DNA of 64,000 nucleotides from Acidobacteriota bacterium (GTDB lineage Bacteria; Acidobacteriota; Vicinamibacteria; Marinacidobacterales; Marinacidobacteraceae), in NCBI GenBank assembly GCA_022826825.1, contig JAJDUD010000021.1:1-64000 (forward strand). Reading direction: 5' to 3'. Positions 7,672 to 17,185 of this stretch are shown in pieces. The notes under the pieces are model-generated. The model saw only the letters and a program-made list of their open reading frames with translations. It searched no databases and was not told the DNA's origin. The position numbers were made by a program, and so were the translations under genes. The stretch's first letter is position 1; every line of letters starts with the position of its first letter.

Positions 7672-8787
7672 ATGAACCGCCTGGCTTTCACGAGAGTTGA
7701 CCCGCGGCTGCCGGCCGCCCTCGCCATCCTGGCGCTGCTCGGCGGCTGTGGCGGGTCCGAGGCCGAGCCGACGCTCGAAGAGACCTTCGCCGCGATCGTC
7801 GCGGAAGCGCGCGACGCCGCCGGCAGTCCCGGCCTTTCCGCCGCCGTTGCCGTGAACGGAGAGATGATCTGGAGCGGCGCTTCGGGGCTGGCCGACATCG
7901 AGAACGCGGTCCCGGCGACCGCGGACAGCGTTTACCGGATCGCTTCCATCTCGAAACCCGTGGCCGGGGTTGCGGTCATGCAGCTCGTGGACCAGGGAGC
8001 CATCGACCTCGATGCCGAGGTGCAGACCTACTTCCCGGCCTTCCCCGAGAAGGAACATCCCGTCACCGTCCGGCACCTGATGACCCACACCTCGGGAATC
8101 CGGCACTACAACCCGGGCGAAATGGACATGAAGGACCACTTCGACACCGTGGAAGCCGGAATCGAGATCTTCAAGGACGACCCGCTGCTCTTCGAGCCGG
8201 GCACCCAGTACAGCTACTCCTCCTACGCCTGGAACATCCTGGCCGGCGTCGTCGAGAACGTCTCCGGGCAGAGCTTCGACGACTACATGCACGAGAACGT
8301 CTGGGGACCGGCGGAAATGGACGCCACCTATCTCGAGCACCAGGGCGAGATCGTCCCGAACCGGGTCCGCCAGTACGTGAAGCGCGAGGACGGCGCCGGC
8401 GTCCTGAACGCCCCGTTCGCGGACCTCTCGATCAAGTGGGCCGGCGGGGGAATGATCGCGAGAGCTCCCGATCTGGTTCGCTTCGCGCTCGCCATCGATG
8501 CCGGGACGATCCTCTCGGTGGACGCGCACGACCGGATGACCACCCCCTACCAGCTCGCCGACGGAACCATGAGCGAATACGCGCTCGGCTGGCGGATAGC
8601 GACCGATGAGCTGGGCACCTGGGTGGCGCATTCGGGAGGCGCCACCGGAGGTTCCACCCGCCTGCTCCGCCTTCCGGAACGGGGCGTCGCGGTGGCGGTC
8701 TTCTCGAACGTCCAGAGCGCCGAGGGGCTGCCCGAGACCGCCCGGCGGCTCGCCGAGGCGGCGCTCGAGGGCACTGCGGCGCCGTAG
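7672..8787 (+). CDS. Class C beta-lactamase-like serine hydrolase, lipoprotein
   Basis: 371 residues. A lipobox (LALLGGC, Cys26) predicts a lipid-anchored protein. The beta-lactamase/DD-peptidase fold is seen from S92-I-S-K95 (nucleophile and general base), the Y-S-S motif in QYSYSSYAWN (Y-x-N equivalent with Ser for Asn) and the HSGG triad near the end, equivalent to KTG. LMTHTSGI is also typical of the esterase/peptidase S12 branch. It starts 12 nt after the dipeptidase with GAGGGGATGAACC before the ATG, so it is likely cotranscribed. S12 members may be D-amino peptidases, esterases or lactamases, and resistance should not be assumed. Confidence 0.85.
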   Translation: MNRLAFTRVDPRLPAALAILALLGGCGGSEAEPTLEETFAAIVAEARDAAGSPGLSAAVAVNGEMIWSGASGLADIENAVPATADSVYRIASISKPVAGVAVMQLVDQGAIDLDAEVQTYFPAFPEKEHPVTVRHLMTHTSGIRHYNPGEMDMKDHFDTVEAGIEIFKDDPLLFEPGTQYSYSSYAWNILAGVVENVSGQSFDDYMHENVWGPAEMDATYLEHQGEIVPNRVRQYVKREDGAGVLNAPFADLSIKWAGGGMIARAPDLVRFALAIDAGTILSVDAHDRMTTPYQLADGTMSEYALGWRIATDELGTWVAHSGGATGGSTRLLRLPERGVAVAVFSNVQSAEGLPETARRLAEAALEGTAAP

Positions 8788-8809
8788 CGGCTCGACGGCC
8801 GCACCGGCG

Positions 8810-9541
8810 TCAGCCGAAGAGACCGGGCGGGGAACGGCCTCCGGCTCCCGGGTCCTCTCCCGCGGCCAGCGGCTCCACGCAGCGCGGATCGTCGGTTGCC
8901 GGACTGTTCACGACCGGGTTGACGCGAAGGGCGGTCATCGCCTCCGGCGGATAGGGGCCGAGGGGCACCTCTCCGCCGCCGAGCCACTGGTCGAAGGCGT
9001 CCGGGGGAACGATGACGGGCATCCGGTCGTGGACCCCGGCAACCACCGGATTGGCGTCCGTGGTCAGGATGGTGAAGGTCTCGACGGGGGCTGACGGCCC
9101 GTCTTCGGGCAGCCAGGGGACAGAGATTCCGGGCGGCGGCCGCCACCGCTCGAAGAGGCCGGCGAGCGCGAACGGTCCGCCAGTGCGCATGCGGAAGAGC
9201 CAGGGCTGGCGGCGGCGCCCCAGCCGCTCCCACTCGAAGAAGCCGTCCACCGGGACGAGGCATCTCCGGGCCCGGAACGCATCCCGGAACGAAGGCCGGA
9301 CGCTCGCCGTCTCGACGCGGGCGTTGATGAGCCGGTTCCCGATCGAGGGGTCCCGGGCGCCGCCCGGAATCAGGCCCCAGCGAAGCATCCGCAGCCGGCG
9401 GACGTCTTCGTGCCGCACCACCGCCGCCAACTGGGTCGGGGCCACGTTGTAGCGGGGCGGCAGGTCCTCCGGGACCTCCTCCAGCTCGAAGAGTTCGGCG
9501 GTCTCCTCCCAGGAGCAGGACTGGGTGAAGCGCCCGCACAT
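8810..9541 (-). CDS. SOS response-associated peptidase (YedK/HMCES family)
   Basis: 243 residues beginning MCGRFTQ. Cys2, exposed after Met removal, is the residue that crosslinks to abasic sites in single-stranded DNA. Other family hallmarks are RYNVAPTQ (Asn), MLRWGLIP, NARVETAS (Glu in the core), CLVPVDGFFEWE and VHDRMPVI (His). The set of Cys, Asn, Glu and His is complete, so it should form thiazolidine DNA-protein crosslinks that shield abasic sites. The C-terminal 30 residues after NSPATDDPRC are proline- and glycine-rich and poorly conserved. It stands alone, convergent with the beta-lactamase-like gene 22 nt away. Confidence 0.92.
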   Translation of the reverse strand: MCGRFTQSCSWEETAELFELEEVPEDLPPRYNVAPTQLAAVVRHEDVRRLRMLRWGLIPGGARDPSIGNRLINARVETASVRPSFRDAFRARRCLVPVDGFFEWERLGRRRQPWLFRMRTGGPFALAGLFERWRPPPGISVPWLPEDGPSAPVETFTILTTDANPVVAGVHDRMPVIVPPDAFDQWLGGGEVPLGPYPPEAMTALRVNPVVNSPATDDPRCVEPLAAGEDPGAGGRSPPGLFG

Positions 9542-9636
9542 CGATCAGATCAACCCGGTTCCGCCTACTTCAACCGAGTTCGGCGGGCGCGCCCGTTTCC
9601 GCTGACGCGTGCCGTGAGGATGAACGAGGATCCGCC

Positions 9637-9688
9637 GCCCGCGGGCCTGCGGCCCGCTGTGCCGGCCGGAGGCCGGCGTTCCAAGCTG
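9637..9688 (-). repeat. Double-hairpin repeat, subfamily B, inverted (copy B3)
   Basis: Stems GCGGGCC/GGCCCGC and GCCGGCC/GGCCGGC, then GTTCCAAGC. It fills the 164-bp gap between the S9 peptidase 3' end and the YedK start region. Both stems differ from B1 by compensatory changes. Confidence 0.8.
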
Positions 9689-9705
9689 GGGGTGCGATCC
9701 GAGAA

Positions 9706-11775
9706 TCACGGGTTTTCGTTGTCGGTGGCGGTGCGCTCTTCGTCGCTCTCCTCACCGGGGGCCGTCTCCCACTGGTAGTCGATCCCGCGGACGTGGCGCT
9801 CGAACCACTCGAGTTCGACGTTCACCTTGAAGAGCTGGTGGCGGAGTTCCCGGAGGCCGTGCGGCTCCCGAGGGGCGATGTAGAGGTGGGTGTCCACGCC
9901 GTTCGTGCGCAGCGCCCGGTAGAGCTCGACCGACTGCGGCGGCGGCACCCGCACGTCGTTCTCCCCGACGATGACGATGGTCGGCGTGGTGACCTTGTAG
10001 ATGTCCTTGAGCGGCGAGTTGCCCCAGTAGGCGTCGATCGGCGCGTCCTCCTGCCACGGCGTCCCCCCGAACCACGGAGTGCGGGGAAACCGCACGTCGC
10101 TCTGCCCGTACATGGAGATCCAGTTCACCGCGCCGGCGCCCGAGGATGCCGCCTTGAAACGGCCGGTGTGGGTGATGATCTTGTTCGTCATGTGGCCGCC
10201 GGCGCTCCAGCCCATCTTGGCCATCCGGTCGCCGTCGGCGATGCCGCGCTCGATCAGGAAATCCACGCCCGCCATGACGTCGAGGTGGGCCTGGTTGAAG
10301 TAGTGGCCCACCATGTCACGGAGGAATTCGTCGCCGTAGCCGGTGCTGCCCCGGTAGTTGGGCTTGAAGACGGCGTAGCCGCGGGCGGCGAGGACGTGGA
10401 TGTAGTTGCTCCAGCGGCCGAACCGGAACTTGTCGGATGACCGCGGCCCGCCGTGGGTCTGCACCACCAGCGGGTAGCGCTGTCCCTCCTGGTAGTCGAG
10501 CGGGTAGAAGAGGAGGCCCTCGACCTCCACGCCGTCCTCACCGTTCCACTGGACGGCTTCCTGGACCGGCAGCTCGAACGTCTCGTCCAGGTAGTCGAAG
10601 ACGCTCGTGACCTTCACCGGATCGCCGCCGTCAGCGGGGAGCAGATGGATGTCGCCGTTGTTCTCGCGGTTGCTGATCCCGAAGACGTGTTGTCCGGCCC
10701 CGGCGGCGAAGTTCCAGCCGACGATGCTGTGGTCTCCGGCCGTCAGTGCGGTGGGTTCGGCGTCATCCACGCCCCCGTGGAAGATCTGGCTGCGCACGCC
10801 GGTGTTGCCGATGAAGTAGACCGAGCCGTCGGCGGCCCAGGTCGCGCCGTTGGCTTCGTACGGCCAGTCCTCGAACAGGACCCGGTGCGGCCCGCCGGCC
10901 GCGGGAACAACGAAGACGTTCCTGTTGAAGTAGGTCTCGAAGTCCGCGCTGGACGCCGAAACGAACAGCACCTGCGAACCGTCCGGTGAGAGCTGCGCGC
11001 CGCTCTCACCCACGGTGTTGTCGGTCAACCGAAGGGCGTTGCCCCCGTCGGCGTCCATGATCCAGACCTCGCCCTCGTCACGGTTGTCGAGGAGGGGGGA
11101 GAGGGACCGGGAGTGGGCGATGCGCGTTCCGTCGTGCGAGAGCCGGAACTCCAGAATCGAGAAGTCGCCTTCCGTGATCCGCTCGGCGTCCCGCGGGCCG
11201 TCCCCGGATGTCGCAACGCGGAACAGGTGCCGCTGCTTGTAGTCCTCGTCGAAGGCGAAGAAGTCGTCCCGGAGGTCGTCCTTGCGCTTCTCCTCCGCGG
11301 TCTTCGGGTCGGGCGCGAGGAAGTAGATGTGTTCGCCGTCCGGAGAAAAGGCGTAGGACTGCACCGAACTCTCGTGCTGCGTCAGCGGGGAGGCTTCCCC
11401 GCCCCGGTTGGACATCCGGTGGATCTGCTGGAACGGACTCTCGCCTCGGCGGGCCAGGAAGGTCACCCACGCTCCGTCCGGCGACCAGCGGGGACTCGAT
11501 TCCCCGTTTTCGCCGTTCGTCAGCCGGACGTCGCCGCTGCCGTCGGCGGCGATCCGGTGAATGTGGGTGGTCCGGCCGTTCTTCTCCCAGTCGGTATCGG
11601 ACCGGGTGTAGAGCAGCTCGCTCCCGTCCGGGGAGAGGCGCGGACTGCCGACCGACGGGACGTCGATCAGCTCGACGATCGTCATCGGCCGCTTTTCCTG
11701 CGCGGACGCGACCGAGACCGCCAGCGCCACCAGGGCGCCGGCAGTTGCGGAGTGGGTGAACACGGAATGGCGCAT
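9706..11775 (-). CDS. S9-family serine peptidase, exported (third of three tandem copies)
   Basis: 689 residues. The ATG at 11775 is preceded by a strong AAGGAGGT and opens a Sec signal ending ASAQ. An N-terminal seven-blade TolB/DPP-like propeller (repeats such as SPRWSPDGAWVTFLA and FSPDGEHIYFLA) is followed by an alpha/beta-hydrolase domain. The catalytic triad reads Ser524 in GWSAGG, Asp607 in GENDVRVP and His639 in REPHG. The family (prolyl oligopeptidase/acylaminoacyl peptidase) cleaves short peptides. It is the promoter-distal member of a three-gene array, 32 nt after the previous gene. The array probably makes periplasmic exopeptidases of differing specificity for peptide feeding. Confidence 0.93.
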   Translation of the reverse strand: MRHSVFTHSATAGALVALAVSVASAQEKRPMTIVELIDVPSVGSPRLSPDGSELLYTRSDTDWEKNGRTTHIHRIAADGSGDVRLTNGENGESSPRWSPDGAWVTFLARRGESPFQQIHRMSNRGGEASPLTQHESSVQSYAFSPDGEHIYFLAPDPKTAEEKRKDDLRDDFFAFDEDYKQRHLFRVATSGDGPRDAERITEGDFSILEFRLSHDGTRIAHSRSLSPLLDNRDEGEVWIMDADGGNALRLTDNTVGESGAQLSPDGSQVLFVSASSADFETYFNRNVFVVPAAGGPHRVLFEDWPYEANGATWAADGSVYFIGNTGVRSQIFHGGVDDAEPTALTAGDHSIVGWNFAAGAGQHVFGISNRENNGDIHLLPADGGDPVKVTSVFDYLDETFELPVQEAVQWNGEDGVEVEGLLFYPLDYQEGQRYPLVVQTHGGPRSSDKFRFGRWSNYIHVLAARGYAVFKPNYRGSTGYGDEFLRDMVGHYFNQAHLDVMAGVDFLIERGIADGDRMAKMGWSAGGHMTNKIITHTGRFKAASSGAGAVNWISMYGQSDVRFPRTPWFGGTPWQEDAPIDAYWGNSPLKDIYKVTTPTIVIVGENDVRVPPPQSVELYRALRTNGVDTHLYIAPREPHGLRELRHQLFKVNVELEWFERHVRGIDYQWETAPGEESDEERTATDNENP

Positions 11776-11807
11776 GACGCACCTCCTTCGACGAATCTGG
11801 TCGGGGA

Positions 11808-13874
11808 TCAGGGATTGTCGCCGTTCGTGGCGCCGGCGCGTGCGTCGCCGTCGCCCGGCGCCGTTTCCCACCGGTATTCGATGCCCCGCACGTGCCGCTC
11901 GAACCAGTCGATCTCCACGTTCACCTTGAAGAGCGCGTGGCGGAGTTCCCGCCAGCCGTGTCCCTCCCGCGGCGCGATGTAGAGGTGGGTGTCCACCCCG
12001 TTCGACCTGAGCGCCCGGTAGAGCTCGACCGACTGGGGCGGCGGAACCCGCACGTCGTTTTCTCCGACCAGCACGATCGTGGGCGTCGTCACCCGGTGGA
12101 TGTCCTTGAGCGGTGAATTGCCCCAGTAGATATCGATCGGGGCGTCCTCCTGCCACGGGGTTCCTCCGAACCAGGGCGTGCGGTAGGTCCGGACGTCGCT
12201 CTGGCCGTACATCGAGATCCAGTTCACGGCGCCGGCGCCCGAGGAGGCCGCCTTGAAGCGGTCCGTGGCCGTGATGATCTTGTTGGTCATATGGCCGCCG
12301 GCGCTCCAGCCCATCTTGGCCATCCGCTCGCCGTCGGCGATCCCGAGCTCGATCAGGTGGTCCACGCCGGCCATGACGTCGCGATGGGCCTGGTGGAAGT
12401 AGTGGCCCACCATGTCCCGGAGGAAGTCGTCGCCGTAGCCGGTGCTTCCCCGGTAATTGGGTTTGAAGACCGCGTAGCCGCGCGCGGTCAGGATCTGGAC
12501 GTGGTTGGCCCAGTAGCCGAACCCGAACCGGTCGGAGGCCGCCGGCCCGCCGTGGGTCTGGACGACCAGCGGAACCCGCCGGCCCGCCTCGTAGCCGAGC
12601 GGGTAGTAGAGGAGTCCCTCGACCTCCACGCCGTCCTGCCCCTTCCAGCGGATCGCCTCCTGGACGGGGAGATCGAAGGTCTCGTCGAGATAGTCGAAGA
12701 CGCTCGTGACCTTCACGGGACCCCCGCCCTTCCCGTCCAGCAGGTGGACGTCGCCTCGGCTTTCCCGCTTGCTGATCCCGAAGACGTGCCGGCCGGTGGG
12801 GGCGTGGAAGTTCCACCCGACCAGCGAGTGGTCGCCGGCGGTCAGGGGGCGCGGCGCGGCGTCCGGGCCCGCGGCGTGGAAGAGCTGGGTACGCACCCCG
12901 GTGTTCGCGACGAAGTAGATGGAGCCGTCGGGGGCCCAGCGCGCCCCGTGAACCTCGTGCGGCATGTCCTCCCACAGCAGCCGGTGCGCTCCCCCGGCGG
13001 CGGGAACGACGAACACGTTCGCGTTGTAGTAGGTCTCGAAGCCGGCGTTCGACTCGGAGAGGAAGAGCACCCGGGTTCCGTCGGGCGAGAGCTGGGCGCC
13101 GCGCTCGCTCACGGTGTTGTCCGTCAACTGCAAGGCGCCACCCCCGTCCGCGTCCATGATCCAGACCTCGCCCTCGTCGCGGTTGTCGAAGAGCGGGGTC
13201 GGCGCCCGCGAGTGGACGATCCGCGTTCCGTCGTCCGCAACGCGGAAGCCGACGACCGAATAGTCGCCCCCGGTGATCCGCTCGGCCGGACGGGGCCCGT
13301 CACCGTCCGTCCTGACCCGGAAGAGGTGCCGCTGCCGGTAGTTCTCGTCGAAGGCGAACACGTCGTCTCCGAGTTCGTCCTTCCGCTTCGCTTCCGCCGT
13401 CTTCGGATCGGCCGCGATGAAATACACGAAGTCGCCGTCCGGCGAAAAGGCGAACGACTGCACCGCCGTCTCGTGCTCGGTGAGGGGCGACGCTTCGCCA
13501 CCGGAAGTCCGCAGGCGATGGATCTGGCTCGAAGGGCCCTCACCCCGGCGCGCCAGGAACGCGATCCAGGCGCCGTCCGGTGACCAGCGCGGACTCGATT
13601 CCCCGGTCTCCCCGCTGGTCAGCCGCAGGTCGCCGGTCCCGTCGCTCCGGATCCGGCGAATGTGGGTGGTGCGGCCGTTCGCCTCCCAATCGGCGTCCGT
13701 CCGGGTGTAGAGGAGCTCGGTCCCGTCGGGCGAGAGCCGCGGGCTGCCGACCCGCGGCACCTCGACGAGCTCGACGATCGTCATCGGCCGCTTGTCCTGG
13801 GCCGGCACGGCCGCCGCGAGAGCGGCCAGGCCGGCGGCGGGCAGCCACCGGGACGGCGGCCGGCGCCCCGTCAT
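11808..13874 (-). CDS. S9-family serine peptidase, exported (second of three tandem copies)
   Basis: 688 residues. The ATG at 13874 has GGAAGGAG upstream. The frame is open to 13949 but the upstream part reads across the end of the neighbouring gene. The signal peptide (WLPAAGLAALAAAVPA) precedes the same start of mature protein as its paralogues (QDKRPMTIVELVEVP). Propeller repeats then lead to the hydrolase domain with MGWSAGGHMTNK, GENDVRVPPPQS and PREGHGWRELRH. It is 28 nt from the first copy and 32 nt from the third. Sequence is near-identical to the other two in the hydrolase half and diverges more in the propeller, where substrate entry is controlled. Function as for the array. Confidence 0.93.
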   Translation of the reverse strand: MTGRRPPSRWLPAAGLAALAAAVPAQDKRPMTIVELVEVPRVGSPRLSPDGTELLYTRTDADWEANGRTTHIRRIRSDGTGDLRLTSGETGESSPRWSPDGAWIAFLARRGEGPSSQIHRLRTSGGEASPLTEHETAVQSFAFSPDGDFVYFIAADPKTAEAKRKDELGDDVFAFDENYRQRHLFRVRTDGDGPRPAERITGGDYSVVGFRVADDGTRIVHSRAPTPLFDNRDEGEVWIMDADGGGALQLTDNTVSERGAQLSPDGTRVLFLSESNAGFETYYNANVFVVPAAGGAHRLLWEDMPHEVHGARWAPDGSIYFVANTGVRTQLFHAAGPDAAPRPLTAGDHSLVGWNFHAPTGRHVFGISKRESRGDVHLLDGKGGGPVKVTSVFDYLDETFDLPVQEAIRWKGQDGVEVEGLLYYPLGYEAGRRVPLVVQTHGGPAASDRFGFGYWANHVQILTARGYAVFKPNYRGSTGYGDDFLRDMVGHYFHQAHRDVMAGVDHLIELGIADGERMAKMGWSAGGHMTNKIITATDRFKAASSGAGAVNWISMYGQSDVRTYRTPWFGGTPWQEDAPIDIYWGNSPLKDIHRVTTPTIVLVGENDVRVPPPQSVELYRALRSNGVDTHLYIAPREGHGWRELRHALFKVNVEIDWFERHVRGIEYRWETAPGDGDARAGATNGDNP

Positions 13875-13902
13875 CGGCGCTCCTTCCCCGCGCGCAGCGC
13901 CC

Positions 13903-15963
13903 TCAACGGCTTTCTTCGTCGGTGGTGGCCTCCATGTCCACTTCGTCATCGCCGGGCGCCGTTTCCCACTGGTACTCGATGCCCCGGACGTGGCGCTCGA
14001 ACCAGTCGATCTCCACGTTCACCTTGAAGAGTTCGTGACGGAGCTCCCGCCAGCCGTGGGGCTCCCGCGGCGCGATGTAGAGATGGGTGTCCACGCCGTT
14101 CGACTTGAGCGCCCGGTAGAGCTCCACCGACTGCTCCGGCGGGACCCGGACGTCGTTCTCACCGACGAGCACGATCGTCGGCGTGGTCACCTTGTAGATG
14201 TCCTTGAGCGGCGAGTGCCCCCAGTAGAGGTCGATGGGCGCGTCCTCCTGCCAGGGGGTTCCCCCGAACCACGGGGTCCGGTAGATCCGCACGTCGCTCG
14301 TTCCGTACATCGAGATCCAGTTCACCGCGCCCGCGCCCGAGGCCGCCGCCTTGAAGCGGTCGGTGTGGGTGATGATCTTGTTCGTCATGTGGCCGCCGCC
14401 GCTCCAGCCCATCTTGGCCATCCGGTCGCCGTCCACGATCCCGAGCTCGATCAGGTGGTCCACGCCCGTCATCACGTCGAGGTGCGACTGGCGGTAGTAG
14501 TGGCCCACCATGTCCCGGAGGACTTCGTCGCCGTATCCGGTGCTCCCCCGGTAGTTGGGCTTGAACACCGCCCAGCCGCGCGCGGTGAGCACCTGCACGT
14601 AGCTGCTCCAGCGGCCGAACCCGAACTTGTCGGAAGCCGCCGGCCCGCCGTGGGTCTGGACGACGACCGGATAGCGCTGCCCCTCCTGGTAGTCGAGCGG
14701 GTAGTAGAGGAGCCCCTCGACTTCCGCGCCGTCGTCGCCCTTCCAGCGGATCGCCTCCTGGACGGGCAGCTCGAAGGTCTCGGCGAGGTAGTCGAAGACG
14801 CTCGTGACCTTCATGGGGTCCCCGCCGTCCGCGGGCAGCAGGTGCAGATCGCCGTTGTTCTCGCGGTTGCTGATCCCGAAGACGTGCTTCCCGGCAGCGG
14901 CGGAGAAGTTCCACCCGGTGAGCGAGTGGTCGCCGGCGGTGAGCGCCGTCGGCGCGTCGTCGTCGAGCGCGCCGTGGAAGAGTTCGGTGCGGACCCCGGT
15001 GTTCGCCGTGAAGTAGATCGAGCCGTCGGGGGCCCAGCGCGCGCCGTTCACCTCGTGCGGCATGTCCTCGTAGAGCACCCGGTGCGCGCCGCCGGCGGCC
15101 GGCAGCACGAAGATGTTGTCGTTGAAGTAGGTCTCGAAGTCGGCGCTGGAGTCCGAGAGGAACATCACGTGGGCGCCGTCGGGAGAGAGCTGGGCGCCGA
15201 ATTCGCTGACGGTGTTGTCGGTCAACTGCACGGCGTTGCCGCCGTCCGCGTCCATCAGCCAGACCTCGCCCTCGTCCCGGTTGTCCACCAGCGGGCTGAC
15301 GGACCGGTGGTGCGCGATGCGCATGCCGTCATCGGAGAGCCGGAAGCCGATCACCGAGTAGTCGCCCTCGGTGAGGCGCTCGGCCTTCTGCGGCCCGTCG
15401 CCGCCCGCGGCCACCCGGTAGAGGTGGCGCTGCTTGTAGTCCTCGTCGAAGGCGAAGACGTCGTCCTGGAGCTTGTCCTTCTTCTTCTCCTCCGCGCTTT
15501 TCGGATCGGCGGCGACGAAGAAGATGTGACTGCCGTCGGGCGAGAACTGGAACGACCCCACCGAACTGTCGTGCGCGGTGAGCGGGGACGCTTCCCCGCC
15601 CCGGTTCCGCATCACGTAGATCTGGGTGTGCTCGTCCTCGCCGCGCTTCGCGAGGAAGGCGACGCGGGTCCCGTCGGGGGACCAGCGGGGGCTGGACTCG
15701 CCGTCCTCCCCGTTCGTGAGCTGGACCTCGCCGCTGCCGTCGGCGTCGATCCGGTAGATGTGCGTGGTGCGGCCGTTCTTCTTCCAGTCCGTGTCGGTCC
15801 GGGTGAAGAGGATCTGGGCGCCGTCGGGGGAAAGGCGCGGGCTCCCCAGCGAGGGGACGTCGATCAGCTCGACGATCGTCATGGGACGCTTGTCCTGTCC
15901 CGAGGCGAGCGCCGCGACGAGCAGGCCGAGGCAAAGAGCGAAGAGAAAACGAAAACGGGGCAT
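13903..15963 (-). CDS. S9-family serine peptidase, exported (first of three tandem copies)
   Basis: 686 residues. The ATG at 15963 has GGGAGGT upstream and a clear Sec signal (FRFLFALCLGLLVAALASG). The mature N-terminus QDKRPMTIVELIDVP is shared by all three. The nucleophile motif is GWSGGG instead of GWSAGG in the other two. Asp (GENDVRVPPEQS) and His (PREPHGWRELRH) are present. As the first gene of the array it carries the likely promoter. The 295-bp divergent gap to the epimerase gene contains a repeated GACAAT on the minus strand about 35 nt upstream that could form a -10 box, and nothing else I can name. Confidence 0.93.
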   Translation of the reverse strand: MPRFRFLFALCLGLLVAALASGQDKRPMTIVELIDVPSLGSPRLSPDGAQILFTRTDTDWKKNGRTTHIYRIDADGSGEVQLTNGEDGESSPRWSPDGTRVAFLAKRGEDEHTQIYVMRNRGGEASPLTAHDSSVGSFQFSPDGSHIFFVAADPKSAEEKKKDKLQDDVFAFDEDYKQRHLYRVAAGGDGPQKAERLTEGDYSVIGFRLSDDGMRIAHHRSVSPLVDNRDEGEVWLMDADGGNAVQLTDNTVSEFGAQLSPDGAHVMFLSDSSADFETYFNDNIFVLPAAGGAHRVLYEDMPHEVNGARWAPDGSIYFTANTGVRTELFHGALDDDAPTALTAGDHSLTGWNFSAAAGKHVFGISNRENNGDLHLLPADGGDPMKVTSVFDYLAETFELPVQEAIRWKGDDGAEVEGLLYYPLDYQEGQRYPVVVQTHGGPAASDKFGFGRWSSYVQVLTARGWAVFKPNYRGSTGYGDEVLRDMVGHYYRQSHLDVMTGVDHLIELGIVDGDRMAKMGWSGGGHMTNKIITHTDRFKAAASGAGAVNWISMYGTSDVRIYRTPWFGGTPWQEDAPIDLYWGHSPLKDIYKVTTPTIVLVGENDVRVPPEQSVELYRALKSNGVDTHLYIAPREPHGWRELRHELFKVNVEIDWFERHVRGIEYQWETAPGDDEVDMEATTDEESR

Positions 15964-16258
15964 AGGGACCTCCCAATCCGGGGATTGTCCCATTGTCCGT
16001 CCGGCCCCGGCTGGCTTCAACCGCGTCCGCCCCAAAGTCCCCCGGCCGGTGTGGTGTCCCGGGGATCCTGCGGCATCCGGGCGGCGATGCATCCCGCCTG
16101 AACCGGGCCGCTCCGGGGCCCTCGTCGTTGCGTGTCGGTCGGGGTACACCCGGTGTTCTTCCCTCACGCGCCTTGTCAGCCGGGCGCCTCGCCGCTCCCG
16201 GTGACTCGCACCGTTTCCGGGACACCGCACTAGAATCCGGTGGCAAGCACTTCCGCGG

Positions 16259-17185
16259 ATGCGCATTGGAATCACCGGAGCGACCGGCCTGATCGGCGGT
16301 GCCCTCGCTTCGGAACTGGCCGGCCGCGGCCACGAGGTCGTGGCGCTCACCCGGCGGGCCGGCACGCCGGGCGGTCTGCCAGCGGGAGTGCGCCCGGCGC
16401 AGTGGAACCCCGGTGGTGACGCAACGGACGCCGAACTGGTCGGCGTGCTCGAAGGCCTGGACGCTCTCGTCCACCTCGCCGGCGAACCGGTCGGGAAACG
16501 CTGGACCCCCGCCCGAAAACGCGCCATTCGCGAGAGCCGGGTCGGGGGCACGAAGACCCTGGTGGCGGCCCTCCGCGCCGCCCGGACCCGGCCCGGGCGG
16601 CTGCTCGCCGCTTCCGCCGTGGGGTACTACGGACCGCGGGGCGACGAGGAACTCGATGAGGACGCCCACCCGGGGATCGACTTTCTCGGCGAGGTGTGCA
16701 CCGAGTGGGAAGACGCCGCCGCCGGCGCCCGCCAGGCGGGGATCGAGACCGTTTCGATGCGGATCGGCGTCGTGCTGTCGCCGCGGGGCGGAGCGCTCGC
16801 CACCATGCTTCCCCCCTTCCGCATGGGAGTGGGCGGCCGGGTCGGGAGCGGGCGCCAGTGGATGCCCTGGATTCACCTCGACGACGTCGCGGCCGCGATG
16901 GTCCACCTGCTGAAGGCCCCTGCCGGGTCCCTCGAATCCGTCTACAACCTCACGGCGCCGCATCCGGTCACCAACGCGGATTTCACGAGCGCCCTGGGCA
17001 AGGCGCTCCGAAGGCCCACCACCCTTCCGGTTCCCGGGTTCGGCATGCGCCTCGCGTTCGGCGAGATGGCCAGCGCGCTGCTGCTCTCCGGACAAAGGGT
17101 CGTGCCCCGGCGGCTGCTCGCCTCCGGCTTCGAATTCCGGCACCCCGAGATCGGGCCGGCGCTGATGGACCTGCTGGGGAACTGA
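16259..17185 (+). CDS. TIGR01777-family NAD(P)-dependent epimerase (SDR39U1-like)
   Basis: 308 residues. The Rossmann start is MRIGITGATGLIGGALA (G-x-x-G-x-x-G), then LVHLAGEPVGKRWT, SAVGYYGPRG, and the C-terminal DUF1731-like part (PVTNADFTSALGKALRRPT...GFEFRHP). These match YfcH/SDR39U1 proteins, whose substrate is not established. ATG at 16259 is 22 nt after a TAGAAT hexamer (16231-16236). The stop overlaps the PBP1A start by 1 nt (TGATG), so the two are translated together. Cytoplasmic. No link between its chemistry and peptidoglycan synthesis is evident. Confidence 0.92.
   Translation: MRIGITGATGLIGGALASELAGRGHEVVALTRRAGTPGGLPAGVRPAQWNPGGDATDAELVGVLEGLDALVHLAGEPVGKRWTPARKRAIRESRVGGTKTLVAALRAARTRPGRLLAASAVGYYGPRGDEELDEDAHPGIDFLGEVCTEWEDAAAGARQAGIETVSMRIGVVLSPRGGALATMLPPFRMGVGGRVGSGRQWMPWIHLDDVAAAMVHLLKAPAGSLESVYNLTAPHPVTNADFTSALGKALRRPTTLPVPGFGMRLAFGEMASALLLSGQRVVPRRLLASGFEFRHPEIGPALMDLLGN

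Noticed and set aside
13792..16101. A 769-codon plus-strand frame antisense to the first S9 peptidase
   Set aside because: Low-complexity Val/Asp/Arg/Glu/His composition and no domain; it mirrors the codon bias of the real gene on the other strand. The same applies to 9706-12975, 16942-19368, 22676-24148, 26685-28889 and 31694-35709.
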